The notes below the pieces were generated by a model. That model saw only the letters and a program-made list of their open reading frames with translations. It was not told the DNA's origin and searched no databases. This document shows positions 51,487 through 59,549 of a stretch of 64,000 bases of DNA, one piece after another. The stretch is from positions 33,343 to 97,342 of the forward strand of contig JANPLI010000043.1 of NCBI GenBank assembly GCA_031426455.1, given 5' to 3'. How positions within the stretch are numbered: position 1 is the first letter of the stretch; the number at the start of each line of letters is the position of its first letter. Made by a program: the position numbers and the translations under genes. The DNA is from JANNMJ01 sp031426455 (GTDB lineage: Bacteria > Bacteroidota > Bacteroidia > Cytophagales > Hymenobacteraceae).

Positions 51487-51529
51487 GGGGCCGGGGTCAA
51501 CCCCTGGCGGCGGCCCCGTCACTCATTTT
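51487..51529 (+). terminator. Candidate riboswitch expression platform (GC hairpin plus T-tract)
   Basis: GGGGCCG (51487-51493) can pair with CGGCCCC (51511-51517), with an inner GGGGT/CCCC stem, followed by ATTTTT at 51523-51529. It lies between the aptamer and the favoured GTG start of the receptor, so it looks like a TPP-controlled intrinsic terminator. No anti-terminator pairing was worked out. Confidence 0.5.
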
Positions 51530-51539
51530 TCGGTTCACT

Positions 51540-53819
51540 GTGTTTTCCTTTTTACCGTTGGCCCGCGCCCTGGCGCTCGGCCTGCTGACGGGCGCCGCGT
51601 GGTCGTCGGCCTCCGCTCAAAATTCCCGGCCAGCCCCTGGAGCGCCGGCCGATTCGCTGCGTACCGTCCGCCTTCGGGAGGCCCAGGTGTCGGCCACCCG
51701 TGCTTCGGAGCAAACCGGCACGGCCTATCAGACGCTTGGCCCGAAAGCCCTGCGCGACCGCAATTTTGGCCAGGATCTACCGTACCTGCTCGACCAAACG
51801 CCGTCCGTCGTGACGACCTCTGACGCCGGCACCGGCATCGGCTACACGGGCCTGCGGATTCGCGGCACCGATCCCACCCGCGTGAACGTGACGCTGAACG
51901 GCGTGCCGGTGAACGAGGCCGAGTCGCACTCCGTCTTTTTCGTGGACCTGCCAGACCTCGGTTCGTCGGTGCAATCCATTCAGGTGCAGCGCGGCGTGGG
52001 CACTTCGACCAACGGCGCTGGGGCGTTTGGGGGTTCGGTGAATATCGAAACGGCCGCGCCCCGCCGCACGGCCTACGCCGACGTGACGAACGCCGTCGGC
52101 TCCTACGGCACCTGGCGCTCGACGGTGAGCGCGGGCACGGGCCTGATTGGGGCCGATTCCGCAGGTCGGGGGCGCTTCGCCGTCGATGCCCGGGCGTCCC
52201 GAATTCAGTCTGAAGCCTTCATCGACCGGGGTTTCTCGCGCCTGCGCTCGCTCTACCTCACGGGTACGTACATCACCGACCGCACCCTCGTGCGCGCGCT
52301 TGTGCTGACGGGCCAGGAGCGCACCGGCCAGGCCTGGTACGGGGTGCCGCAGGATTCCGTGGCGCGCGGCAACCGCACCTTCAACCCGGCGGGGTTTGAT
52401 TACGACGATTTCGCCGGTAATCAGCGCGCCACGCCCTATCAGAACCAGACGGATAACTATCAGCAGGACTATTTTCAGCTCCTGCTATCGCACCAGCTCA
52501 CTCCCGGTCTGACCCTGAGCGCCACGCCTTTCTATACGCGCGGCGGCGGTTACTACGAGGAGTTCAAGGCGCAGCAGCCATTCAGTCGTTACGCTTACGA
52601 CCCTGGCCTGCTGATTCAGAACGGCGACACCATCCGCCGCACCGACCTGGTGCGCCGCCGCTGGCTGCAAACCGACCTCTACGGCCTGACCTGGGCCTTG
52701 ACCCAGGCACCGGCCGGAGCGGCCTGGACCCTGACGCTCGGCGGCGCGGCCACCGCTTATCAGGGCCACCATTACGGCGAGGTGATCTGGGTCGAACGCG
52801 CCGCGCCGCCCACCAACGACTGGCGTTACTACGACGAACACCCCCGCAAGACCGACGCCAATGCTTACCTGCGCGGCACCTGGCAGGCCACCGAGCGTCT
52901 GAGCCTTTTCGTGGATGCGCAGGTGCGCGGAGTGCGCTACCAATTGCTGACGCCCGACCCCGACGGTGCCCGCCGCGCGCAGACCTTTCGCTTCACGTTC
53001 TTCAACCCGAAAGGTGGCCTGACGCTGGCGCTGCCGGGCGGCGCGTCGGCCTACGCGTCGGCGGCCGTGGCCCAGCGCGAACCCACCCGCGCGGCTTACA
53101 CCAATACACCGCCCGCCCGCCAGCCTGTCGCCGAACGCCTGACTGATTATGAGGCGGGTATCCGCCGAACCGCCGGGCGCTGGCAGTGGGGCCTGAACGC
53201 TTACTGGATGCAGTACCGTAACCAGTTGGTGCTGTCGGGCAAGCTCGACGACGTGGGTAATCCGATCCCGACGAACGTGCCCGACTCATACCGCGCGGGC
53301 GTCGAAATCACCACTGCCGCGGCGCTGCTGGCCAACAACCGCCTGACGCTGAGTGGAAATTTGACGCTTTCGCGCAATCGTATCCGGCAGTACACTGACT
53401 ACGTGTTCGACTACGACACCAATGCCGAGCAGGCGACTACCTACACTTCGGCCACCATCGCCTATTCGCCTGCCGTGATCGGCGCGGCTACGCTGGAGGG
53501 CGAGCCGCTGCCCGGCCTACGTCTGGCGTTGCTGGGCAAGCACGTCAGCCGTCAATATCTCGACAATACCGCTACGGAAGCCCGTTCGCTGGCGGCCTAC
53601 ACCGTGGTGGATGCGCGGGCGCGCTACACCCGCGCCGTCCGCATTCTGGGCCTGCGCGAGGTGGAGGCCGCCGTGCTGGTGGCGAATGTACTGAGTGAAA
53701 AATATGCGTCCAACGGTTACACCTACGGCTACCGCTCCGAGGGTACCCGCTATGACTTCACGTACCTCTATCCCCAGGCGCCCGCTAACGTGCTGGCTTC
53801 GTTAAGCTTGCGGTGGTAA
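51540..53819 (+). CDS. TonB-dependent receptor, predicted thiamin-regulated outer-membrane transporter
   Basis: 759 residues from GTG 51540, the choice that gives a clean signal peptide (MFSFLPLARALALGLLTGAA in part, then SSASAQ). An upstream in-frame GTG at 51453 would overlap the putative expression platform. The plug domain starts LREAQVSATRASEQTG and holds GLRIRGTDPTRVNVTLNGVPVN; the barrel ends with NVLASLSLRW. Control by a TPP riboswitch predicts a role in importing thiamin or its precursors across the outer membrane, as proposed for similar Bacteroidetes receptors. A PnuT/thiamin permease or thiamin pyrophosphokinase gene is not adjacent. A terminator follows. Confidence 0.9.
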   Translation: MFSFLPLARALALGLLTGAAWSSASAQNSRPAPGAPADSLRTVRLREAQVSATRASEQTGTAYQTLGPKALRDRNFGQDLPYLLDQTPSVVTTSDAGTGIGYTGLRIRGTDPTRVNVTLNGVPVNEAESHSVFFVDLPDLGSSVQSIQVQRGVGTSTNGAGAFGGSVNIETAAPRRTAYADVTNAVGSYGTWRSTVSAGTGLIGADSAGRGRFAVDARASRIQSEAFIDRGFSRLRSLYLTGTYITDRTLVRALVLTGQERTGQAWYGVPQDSVARGNRTFNPAGFDYDDFAGNQRATPYQNQTDNYQQDYFQLLLSHQLTPGLTLSATPFYTRGGGYYEEFKAQQPFSRYAYDPGLLIQNGDTIRRTDLVRRRWLQTDLYGLTWALTQAPAGAAWTLTLGGAATAYQGHHYGEVIWVERAAPPTNDWRYYDEHPRKTDANAYLRGTWQATERLSLFVDAQVRGVRYQLLTPDPDGARRAQTFRFTFFNPKGGLTLALPGGASAYASAAVAQREPTRAAYTNTPPARQPVAERLTDYEAGIRRTAGRWQWGLNAYWMQYRNQLVLSGKLDDVGNPIPTNVPDSYRAGVEITTAAALLANNRLTLSGNLTLSRNRIRQYTDYVFDYDTNAEQATTYTSATIAYSPAVIGAATLEGEPLPGLRLALLGKHVSRQYLDNTATEARSLAAYTVVDARARYTRAVRILGLREVEAAVLVANVLSEKYASNGYTYGYRSEGTRYDFTYLYPQAPANVLASLSLRW

Positions 53820-53902
53820 GGCGGAGGGGGTGAAATTGGCCGATTGCTCAACGCGCCCCACTTGATGATTATCTGACGGCGTACAAGGCATCCGGAAAGA
53901 AG

Positions 53903-53960
53903 CCGAAAAAAGCCCCCGCGCCCTGGTTGCCATAACGGCAGGGGCACGGGGGCTTTTCGG
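53903..53960. terminator. Bidirectional terminator between receptor and M56 peptidase genes
   Basis: Stem CCGAAAA-AGCCCCCG-CCC pairing with GGG-CGGGGGCT-TTTCGG around a loop, with A and T tracts on both sides. The two genes converge here. Confidence 0.85.
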
Positions 53961-53992
53961 ATTTGGGTCAGGCCCGGATGATTACTCGGTCA

Positions 53993-56371
53993 CTATTCGG
54001 TCACCTCGATACTGATCGTACGGTTGCCGTCAGCGGGGCCGATGAAGCGGCGGTACTTTTCGGCCACTTCGGTTGATTGTTTCTGGCCGTTGATGCGCAA
54101 CTCGCCATTGCGGGTCTCGAAGCGGAAACGCTGGTCGTTTTTGCCGATCAGGCCGTCGCGGCGAAGCTGGTCGCGCAACTCGTTGGTTTCGATAGGGGGC
54201 GGGGGTGGCGGCACCCGAAAGTTGCGGCTTTCCCGGCGGGCGTCTTCCGCATCGCGTAGGGCTTCCCGGCGGTCTTCATCGGCCTCCCGCAGGGCTTCCC
54301 GTCGGTCTTCATCGACCTCCCGCAGGGTTTCCCGGCGCACGTCGTCAGCTTCGCGGCGCACGTCGGCGGTTTCCCGCTGAACTTCGATTCGCATCCGCCG
54401 GTCCGCGCTGGCACGGCCCCGGTTACGGCTATTGGTTCGGCTCGCGCCGTCGTTTTGCTGCCGTTCCATTTCGCGGCCGAAGTCCTCCATCCGGCGGCCG
54501 TATTCGTCCATTTTGCGGCCGTATTCGTCCATTTCACGGCCATAGGCATCCATCTGCTGCTCGTAAGCGCGCTGCTGCTGCTGATAGCGCTGGGCGGCTT
54601 TAGCATCGCCGACTTTGGGAGCGCGCGGCGCGCGGGGTGCTTTGGGCACGGCCGGAACGGGTACTGGCGGGGCGGGCGGCGCCGGGGCCATTCCCGGTAC
54701 GGGAGGCACGGGCGGAACCGGTGGCCCGGCCCGCCGCTGGATCCGGATGTGCGGGCCACCGGGGCGGTCGTCGGCATTGACCGAGAAGTCGAAGTGGTTG
54801 AAGTCGATACCGGCAAAAACCCGTTCGATTTCGCTGCCGATATGCTCGCCCAGGGAGTCGAGGTCGTACACGCGGCCATTGATATCGGCGCGGTTACCGT
54901 CGAGCTGAATCCGGACATCGCGGCGCACCCGGCGGCGGTCAGCATCGGCCAGCGTCCGGGGCGTTTCGGCCAGGGCGCGGGCGCGGTCGTCGGCATCGGC
55001 TTGCAAGCCGGCGCGGCGGTCGCGGCGGGCTTCCGTGAGTTGCTCCTCCACGAGCGGTTTGAACTCGCCGAGCTTGTCTTTCGGCACGGGTTTGCCATCT
55101 ACATAGACTTCCCGCAGCCGGTCTTTTTTGTCTTTGACGATGATCAGGTTCGGCGCGCGGCGAGGGGCTGGTGAGTCGAGTCGGACCGTTGTGCTGGTGC
55201 TGGAAACGATCTTTTTAGTCGTGTCGGCAGGCAATAGTGTGGGTAGCGGCAACTGCGCCGGTTCGAGCCGGAAGCGCCCGGCCGCTTCGGCCCGCGCGGG
55301 CAGTGGCAAGCGCAGCACGGCATTGGTGACCATCACCAGCAGCAGCAAAAGCGCCACCACCGACGAGCCAGCTACCGCCCCTTCCGCTGGCCGAATGGCC
55401 TCGGCGGCGGTGGGTACCACCAGCCGCTTGATGCGGGCCAGCAGTCGCCCACCCGTGGCCCCCAGCGCCAGGCGCGCGGGCAGCGGGGCGGCGTAAGCAA
55501 CCGGGGCGGCGGCTTCCCAGGCGGCCAGTGCCGCCAGCGCGCGGGCCAGCGTATGGGCCTGCCCGTTGAGGGCGGCCACGGCCAGATCGTCGCAGCACAA
55601 CTCACGTTCCTGCCGGACCCGGGCGCTCATCCACCAGACGGCGGGGTGGAAGAAAAAGAGCGTCTCGATCAGCGCCTGTATCAGGTTGAGGGCATAATCG
55701 TGGCGGCGGATGTGCGCCAGTTCGTGGGCCAGAATGGCTTCGAGTTGCGCCGCGGGCAGCGCGTCGAGCAGGCCCAGCGGCAGCAGGATCAGTGGGCGCA
55801 GCCAGCCCACGGCTACCGGCGACGCCACCCGCGCCGATTCGCGCAGGGCGACCGGTCGCCCCACAGCCAGCTTACCGGCCAGCAGCGTGAGGCGCGCCTG
55901 CCAGGCGGCGGGCACCGGCACCAAGCCCGTGCGGCGCAGGCGGCGCACCACCATCAGGCCGCCGCCAAAACGTAACAACATCAGCAGCAGTCCCGTGGCC
56001 CAGGCGGCTACCAGCGCAGGCAGCACCGGTTCGAGGCATTCGGCCGTGGCGCGGAGGCCGAGGTTCAAGCCATCAGCGGTAGGGATGATGGCTGTGCCGG
56101 CGGGCCCGGCGGTGGTTCCGATCAAGCCTGTCGGCGGCGTACTGGCGGCAGTTATCGGCTCGTAGGCCAGCGTAAAGGTGCCCGCGGCCAGCACCAGCGT
56201 CAGCAGTAAAGCGCCTGCACTCAGGGTGTAACGGGCACGGGCGCGCGTGGTGAGCGCCAGGGCGCCGTGCAGCAGGGCGGCCACTGCGCCAGCTTGCCAG
56301 AGGGAGTGGAGCAGCGTCCAGCCCAGGGCACGGACGGGCGCTTCGGAAAACAGGGAGGCAACCGAGTTCAT
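53993..56371 (-). CDS. BlaR1-like M56 membrane metallopeptidase with charged repeat tail
   Basis: 792 residues. Membrane helices in the first 360 residues enclose the zinc motif HELAH near residues 215-219, with ETLFFFHPAVWWMSARVRQERELCCDDLAVAAL (quoted in parts), diagnostic of M56/BlaR1. No penicillin-binding sensor domain is present. The long C-terminal half contains heptad repeats (MDEYGRK, MDEYGRR, MEDFGRE) and 11-residue repeats (LREVDEDRREA, LREADEDRREA, LRDAEDARRES), likely coiled coil. It overlaps the BlaI gene by 4 nt, so the pair should form a sensor-protease/repressor switch for an envelope signal. Confidence 0.9.
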   Translation of the reverse strand: MNSVASLFSEAPVRALGWTLLHSLWQAGAVAALLHGALALTTRARARYTLSAGALLLTLVLAAGTFTLAYEPITAASTPPTGLIGTTAGPAGTAIIPTADGLNLGLRATAECLEPVLPALVAAWATGLLLMLLRFGGGLMVVRRLRRTGLVPVPAAWQARLTLLAGKLAVGRPVALRESARVASPVAVGWLRPLILLPLGLLDALPAAQLEAILAHELAHIRRHDYALNLIQALIETLFFFHPAVWWMSARVRQERELCCDDLAVAALNGQAHTLARALAALAAWEAAAPVAYAAPLPARLALGATGGRLLARIKRLVVPTAAEAIRPAEGAVAGSSVVALLLLLVMVTNAVLRLPLPARAEAAGRFRLEPAQLPLPTLLPADTTKKIVSSTSTTVRLDSPAPRRAPNLIIVKDKKDRLREVYVDGKPVPKDKLGEFKPLVEEQLTEARRDRRAGLQADADDRARALAETPRTLADADRRRVRRDVRIQLDGNRADINGRVYDLDSLGEHIGSEIERVFAGIDFNHFDFSVNADDRPGGPHIRIQRRAGPPVPPVPPVPGMAPAPPAPPVPVPAVPKAPRAPRAPKVGDAKAAQRYQQQQRAYEQQMDAYGREMDEYGRKMDEYGRRMEDFGREMERQQNDGASRTNSRNRGRASADRRMRIEVQRETADVRREADDVRRETLREVDEDRREALREADEDRREALRDAEDARRESRNFRVPPPPPPIETNELRDQLRRDGLIGKNDQRFRFETRNGELRINGQKQSTEVAEKYRRFIGPADGNRTISIEVTE

Positions 56372-56787
56372 CGGGTGGGGGCGGGGGAAGCGGGTGACGG
56401 ATTCTCTAATTCATCCAGTAAGGCCCGGATTTGGGCCAGCTCGTCGGCCGAGGGCGCCGCGCCGGGAGCGCCCAACGCCCGCAGCACGAGTTGCGAGGCC
56501 GAGCCGCGGAAAGCGGCGTCCACCAGGGTGGTCAGCAGTTGCGTCTGCGCCGCCTGTTCGGCCACGGCGGCGCGGTAGATGTGCTGCCGGCCGTCAGCCT
56601 CGCGCAGTACGAGGCCCTTGTCGGTCATAATCTGAAGCACCTTCAGCGTAGTCGTGTAGCCCACCTCGCGGCCGGCTACCGTATTTTGACGGTCGTTGAT
56701 GGTCCGCACGGTGGCGGGGCCGTGGGTCCAGAGCAGGCGCAGCAGGTCCAGCTCGGCGGCAGTGGGAGCAGCGGGTGGTGGTGACAT
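56368..56787 (-). CDS. BlaI/MecI-family transcriptional repressor
   Basis: 139 residues from ATG 56787. Winged-helix DNA-binding domain (PTAAELDLLRLLWTHGPATV with a recognition region YTTTLKVLQIMTDKGLVLR in part) and a C-terminal dimerisation and cleavage segment. The M56 peptidase, encoded downstream with a 4-nt overlap, would inactivate it by proteolysis. Two TACGAA-N4-TTCGTA palindromes at 56803-56862 are the likely operators, so the operon should be autoregulated. Confidence 0.92.
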   Translation of the reverse strand: MSPPPAAPTAAELDLLRLLWTHGPATVRTINDRQNTVAGREVGYTTTLKVLQIMTDKGLVLREADGRQHIYRAAVAEQAAQTQLLTTLVDAAFRGSASQLVLRALGAPGAAPSADELAQIRALLDELENPSPASPAPTR

Positions 56788-56802
56788 GGGCAGGGGGTGA
56801 CG

Positions 56803-56828
56803 AGAAGTACGAAGCATTTCGTACTTCT
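56803..56828 (-). promoter_or_regulatory. Candidate BlaI operator 1
   Basis: A perfect inverted repeat with 11-bp arms, AGAAGTACGAA and TTCGTACTTCT, around a 4-nt spacer GCAT, 16 bp before the BlaI start. Its core is TACGAA-N4-TTCGTA. Confidence 0.75.
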
Positions 56829-56838
56829 GAAGGCGAAG

Positions 56839-56862
56839 TTACTACGAAAGAGTTCGTACTTG
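56839..56862 (-). promoter_or_regulatory. Candidate BlaI operator 2
   Basis: A second, slightly imperfect copy: TTACTACGAA and TTCGTACTTGG around AGAG, keeping the TACGAA-N4-TTCGTA core. Its centre is about 35 bp upstream of operator 1. Confidence 0.7.
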
Positions 56863-56971
56863 GTGCTTCCGTTGGCTCGCGGCTTAAATTTTTTTTGATA
56901 GGCGCCCCGGGACCTCGCTAAAAAGGCGGGCGGATACGGCGCCAGCACAGCCGAATTTACTGGCCTGAATA

Positions 56972-57111
56972 AGAAACCGGACTTACGCACTGCCAGCCGG
57001 TAGTCCCTACGGGACCACAAAATCGCGCAAAAAATGCGTGTTTCTACCAGAAGATAGTCCCTACGGGACCGCCTTTCTGGGTTCTAGCACCTATGCGTAA
57101 GTTCTGAGAAA
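56972..57111. mobile_element. MITE-like element copy 1 (130 bp) with 5-bp target duplication
   Basis: The element proper is 56977-57106, with terminal inverted repeats CCGGACTTACGCA and, at the right, the reverse complement of CAGAACTTACGCA (11 of 13 identical). It is flanked by AGAAA on both sides (56972-56976 and 57107-57111). It is non-coding and contains two copies of the palindrome-bearing TAGTCCCTACGGGACC. It shares ends and length class with the element at 63721-63853. It lies in the 376-bp gap between BlaI and the J-domain gene. Confidence 0.85.
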
Positions 57112-57163
57112 GGAAGCTGCTAGTCAAGTGTTTGTGCGCAGCGGGCTGTGCAGTCCGCCCGGT

Positions 57164-58174
57164 TTATTCACCGCGCAGCGCGGCCAGCTCGCGGAGGAGT
57201 GTTTGCTCGCGCTCGGTCAGGTTTTGGGGCAGCCGGGGCTGCAGGTGGACGTACAGATCGCCGGCTTCGTCGCCGCTGGCGCCGTAGCGCGGGTAGCCTT
57301 TGCCGCGCACCCGCAGCACGGCGCCGGGATGGGTTTCGGGTTTGATCGTGACGCGCACCTTGCCGCCGCCGAGGGTAGTAATGGTTTCCTGCCCGCCCAG
57401 CAGCAGACGGTATACACTCACGGCGTAGTCGAGGTGCAGGTCGTCGGAGTCCTGCGCCGAGCCATCGCCGGCGAAGCGGAAGCGCGGGTCGGGCTGGAGG
57501 CGGAAGGTCAGGAGCAGGTCGCCGGCGGGGGCACCTTCGGCTGGCGCGGGGCCACCGCGCCCTTTGAGCCGGAGGGTTTGGCCTTCGCGCAGGCCTGGCT
57601 TGAGGTTCAGCCGAATCGGGCCGACCTCTGGGCCGAGGTTGATGATGCGCGCGCCACCCGCCGCCGCTTCCGCGAGCGACAGTTCGATGGTCGCCTGGAA
57701 ATCGCGTCCGCGCGCAGTCTGCCGGGAGCGCCCGCCACTGCCCGCGGTGCCGAAAATCGAGGAGAAGAAATCGGAGAAGCCGCCTCCGCCGAAGCCGCCG
57801 TCTGCGTCGTCGGGGGCGCCTCTTCCGGCAAACGGGTTGCCTCCGGGGGCGCCGCTGTTGGTGTACTGGCTCCAGTCGAAGCCGCCCGCCGGACCTGCGC
57901 CCGGCCGCCCGCCGGGGCCGCGCCCACCGGCGCCGGCCATTTGCTGGTAGCGGGCGTAGTCGGCGCCGAGCTGGTCGTATTTACGGCGCTTTTCGGTGTC
58001 GGAAAGCACCTCGTTGGCCTCGTTGGCTTCCTTAAAGCGAGCTTCGGCGGCGGCGTTGCCGGGGTTTTTATCCGGGTGAAACTCGCGCGCCAGCTTGCGG
58101 TAAGCCTTTTTGATCTGGTCCGGGGTCGCGTCCTTGGCCACGCCCAGGGCTTTGTAATAATCTTTGTATTCCAT
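57164..58174 (-). CDS. CbpA-like J-domain co-chaperone without zinc fingers
   Basis: 336 residues from ATG 58174. J domain at residues 4-68 with the HPD motif (REFHPDKNPGN), a Gly-rich linker (residues 80-160), and DnaJ C-terminal domain halves (IELSLAEAAAGG, LRLKGRGGPAP, YRLLLGGQETI) but no CxxCxGxG repeats, so it is the curved-DNA-binding/CbpA class rather than DnaJ. It would stimulate DnaK. It lies close to dnaJ and grpE, which suggests a chaperone neighbourhood. Confidence 0.92.
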   Translation of the reverse strand: MEYKDYYKALGVAKDATPDQIKKAYRKLAREFHPDKNPGNAAAEARFKEANEANEVLSDTEKRRKYDQLGADYARYQQMAGAGGRGPGGRPGAGPAGGFDWSQYTNSGAPGGNPFAGRGAPDDADGGFGGGGFSDFFSSIFGTAGSGGRSRQTARGRDFQATIELSLAEAAAGGARIINLGPEVGPIRLNLKPGLREGQTLRLKGRGGPAPAEGAPAGDLLLTFRLQPDPRFRFAGDGSAQDSDDLHLDYAVSVYRLLLGGQETITTLGGGKVRVTIKPETHPGAVLRVRGKGYPRYGASGDEAGDLYVHLQPRLPQNLTEREQTLLRELAALRGE

Positions 58175-58392
58175 CAGAAGGGCGTCGGTCGAAGATGATC
58201 CGGCGGTAGGGGTGATTCAACGAAAAAGCGTTTCTGCTACCCGTCCCGGGCTGATACGGGGTATTGGCCGCTCAGGGCTGCGGCGCTCCGCGAAGCGCGC
58301 AAGTGAGGCCGGCTTGGAGCTGGTGAAGCGGTTCTTGGTTGGGCCCATTGAGCAGCGTATCACGCCGACGAAGGTAGCGGCCGGCCGCGCCA

Positions 58393-59244
58393 TCAACTGG
58401 CCCGAAACTGCCGCGTGGTCAGATCAAACCGGTTGCCGCGCACCAGGCAGTGGACGCGCAGGTTTTCGGCGTAGAGCGGGGCGTCGGGCGGGGCGTCGGC
58501 TACGTTGGTGGCGCCGATGCCGTGACCGTCGATCAGCACCGCCATTCCGGAGCCGACGCACTCGGCCACCGTGCCGTGCCGGACGATGAGCGCCGTATCC
58601 TCGCCCAGACCGATGCCGACGTGCTGCGGACTCAAGAGCACGGCCTGCGTCAGGCGCCCGAACCGGCCGCGCTTCACGAAGTGGGTATCGACGACGCAGC
58701 CGCCGAGCAGGCCCAGGCCGGCGGCCATTTCCACGTCGCCGCTCAGCATCGCCTCGTGCTGCGCGCCGGAGACGAGCATCCGGTGCGGGAAAGCCATCGA
58801 GCCGGCACTCGTGCCGGCCACTACCAGCCCCGTGTGGTAGTAGCGGTAGCGCAGCAGGTCGCCGAAGCGGGTGCCGGCTACCTGTTCGACGAGCCGAAGC
58901 TGGTCGCCGCCGGAAAACAGGACGATGTCGAGCCCCATCAGCCAGTCCAGGGCTTCGGCGGAGTTGGGCGTTTCGGGTTTGCGCAGGTCGATGAACGTCA
59001 GCCCGTGGTGACCCAGGTGCCCGTAGGCCTGGACGTACATCTCGGCCATCTCGTAAGGATAGTTCGACGCCGATACCATCACGCCGATGCGCGGCTGGGG
59101 CTTGCCCGTGAGCTGAACCAGGCGTAGCAGAATTTCGTGGTCGATGTAATCGTGCCGGTATTTGTGCAGCGGCGGACGCTTGTTGGCGGGGCCCCGGTCT
59201 TCGGAGCCGCCAATCAAAACCAGGATGCCGGTGGGTTGGGCCAT
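58393..59244 (-). CDS. Cyanophycinase
   Basis: 283 residues from ATG 59244 (MAQPTGILVLIGGSEDRG). Family S51 serine peptidase that breaks cyanophycin (Asp backbone with Arg side chains) into beta-Asp-Arg dipeptides. Key features: GGSEDRG near the N-terminus, LFSGGDQLRLV, nucleophile serine in VVAGTSAGSMAFP near residue 146, and a DTHFVKRGRFGRLTQAV segment. No cyanophycin synthetase is in the window, so a role in scavenging external cyanophycin or a related peptide is possible. The protein has no signal peptide. Confidence 0.88.
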   Translation of the reverse strand: MAQPTGILVLIGGSEDRGPANKRPPLHKYRHDYIDHEILLRLVQLTGKPQPRIGVMVSASNYPYEMAEMYVQAYGHLGHHGLTFIDLRKPETPNSAEALDWLMGLDIVLFSGGDQLRLVEQVAGTRFGDLLRYRYYHTGLVVAGTSAGSMAFPHRMLVSGAQHEAMLSGDVEMAAGLGLLGGCVVDTHFVKRGRFGRLTQAVLLSPQHVGIGLGEDTALIVRHGTVAECVGSGMAVLIDGHGIGATNVADAPPDAPLYAENLRVHCLVRGNRFDLTTRQFRAS

Positions 59245-59280
59245 TGAGCAAAGGTCCGGTGCCGGGAGGGGAATGGCCGG

Positions 59281-59313
59281 AAAAGAAAAACGCCGGTCAT
59301 CGACCGGCGCCTT
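59281..59313 (-). terminator. Terminator downstream of dnaJ
   Basis: Minus-strand hairpin GCGCCGGTC-GAT-GACCGGCG followed by a T-rich run (complement of 59281-59290). It lies between dnaJ and the cyanophycinase start, so it ends the grpE-dnaJ operon. Confidence 0.85.
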
Positions 59314-59549
59314 TGCTGCATTCACTGAAAAAAACACGAGCCGGGGAGGTGCGCCTTGCAGCAATACCGTCCCGACAAATTCCCAGAGCCCGCCCCCGGC
59401 GCGGCGGTTGCCCGGCGGAAAGAAAAATCGGCGGCGGGCGCCAACCTCCGCGCGGAGCTGGGGCCCAAAAAGCCCGTCGCCGCCTGGCCAGCAGGCCAGA
59501 CGGCGACGAACAGCGGCAGTACCGCCAAAAGCCCGTGCCCGGCGCGCGG

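Noticed and set aside
51453..51539. Longer N-terminus of the TonB receptor from GTG 51453
   Set aside because: It would place non-signal residues before a clean signal peptide and overlap the likely riboswitch expression platform.
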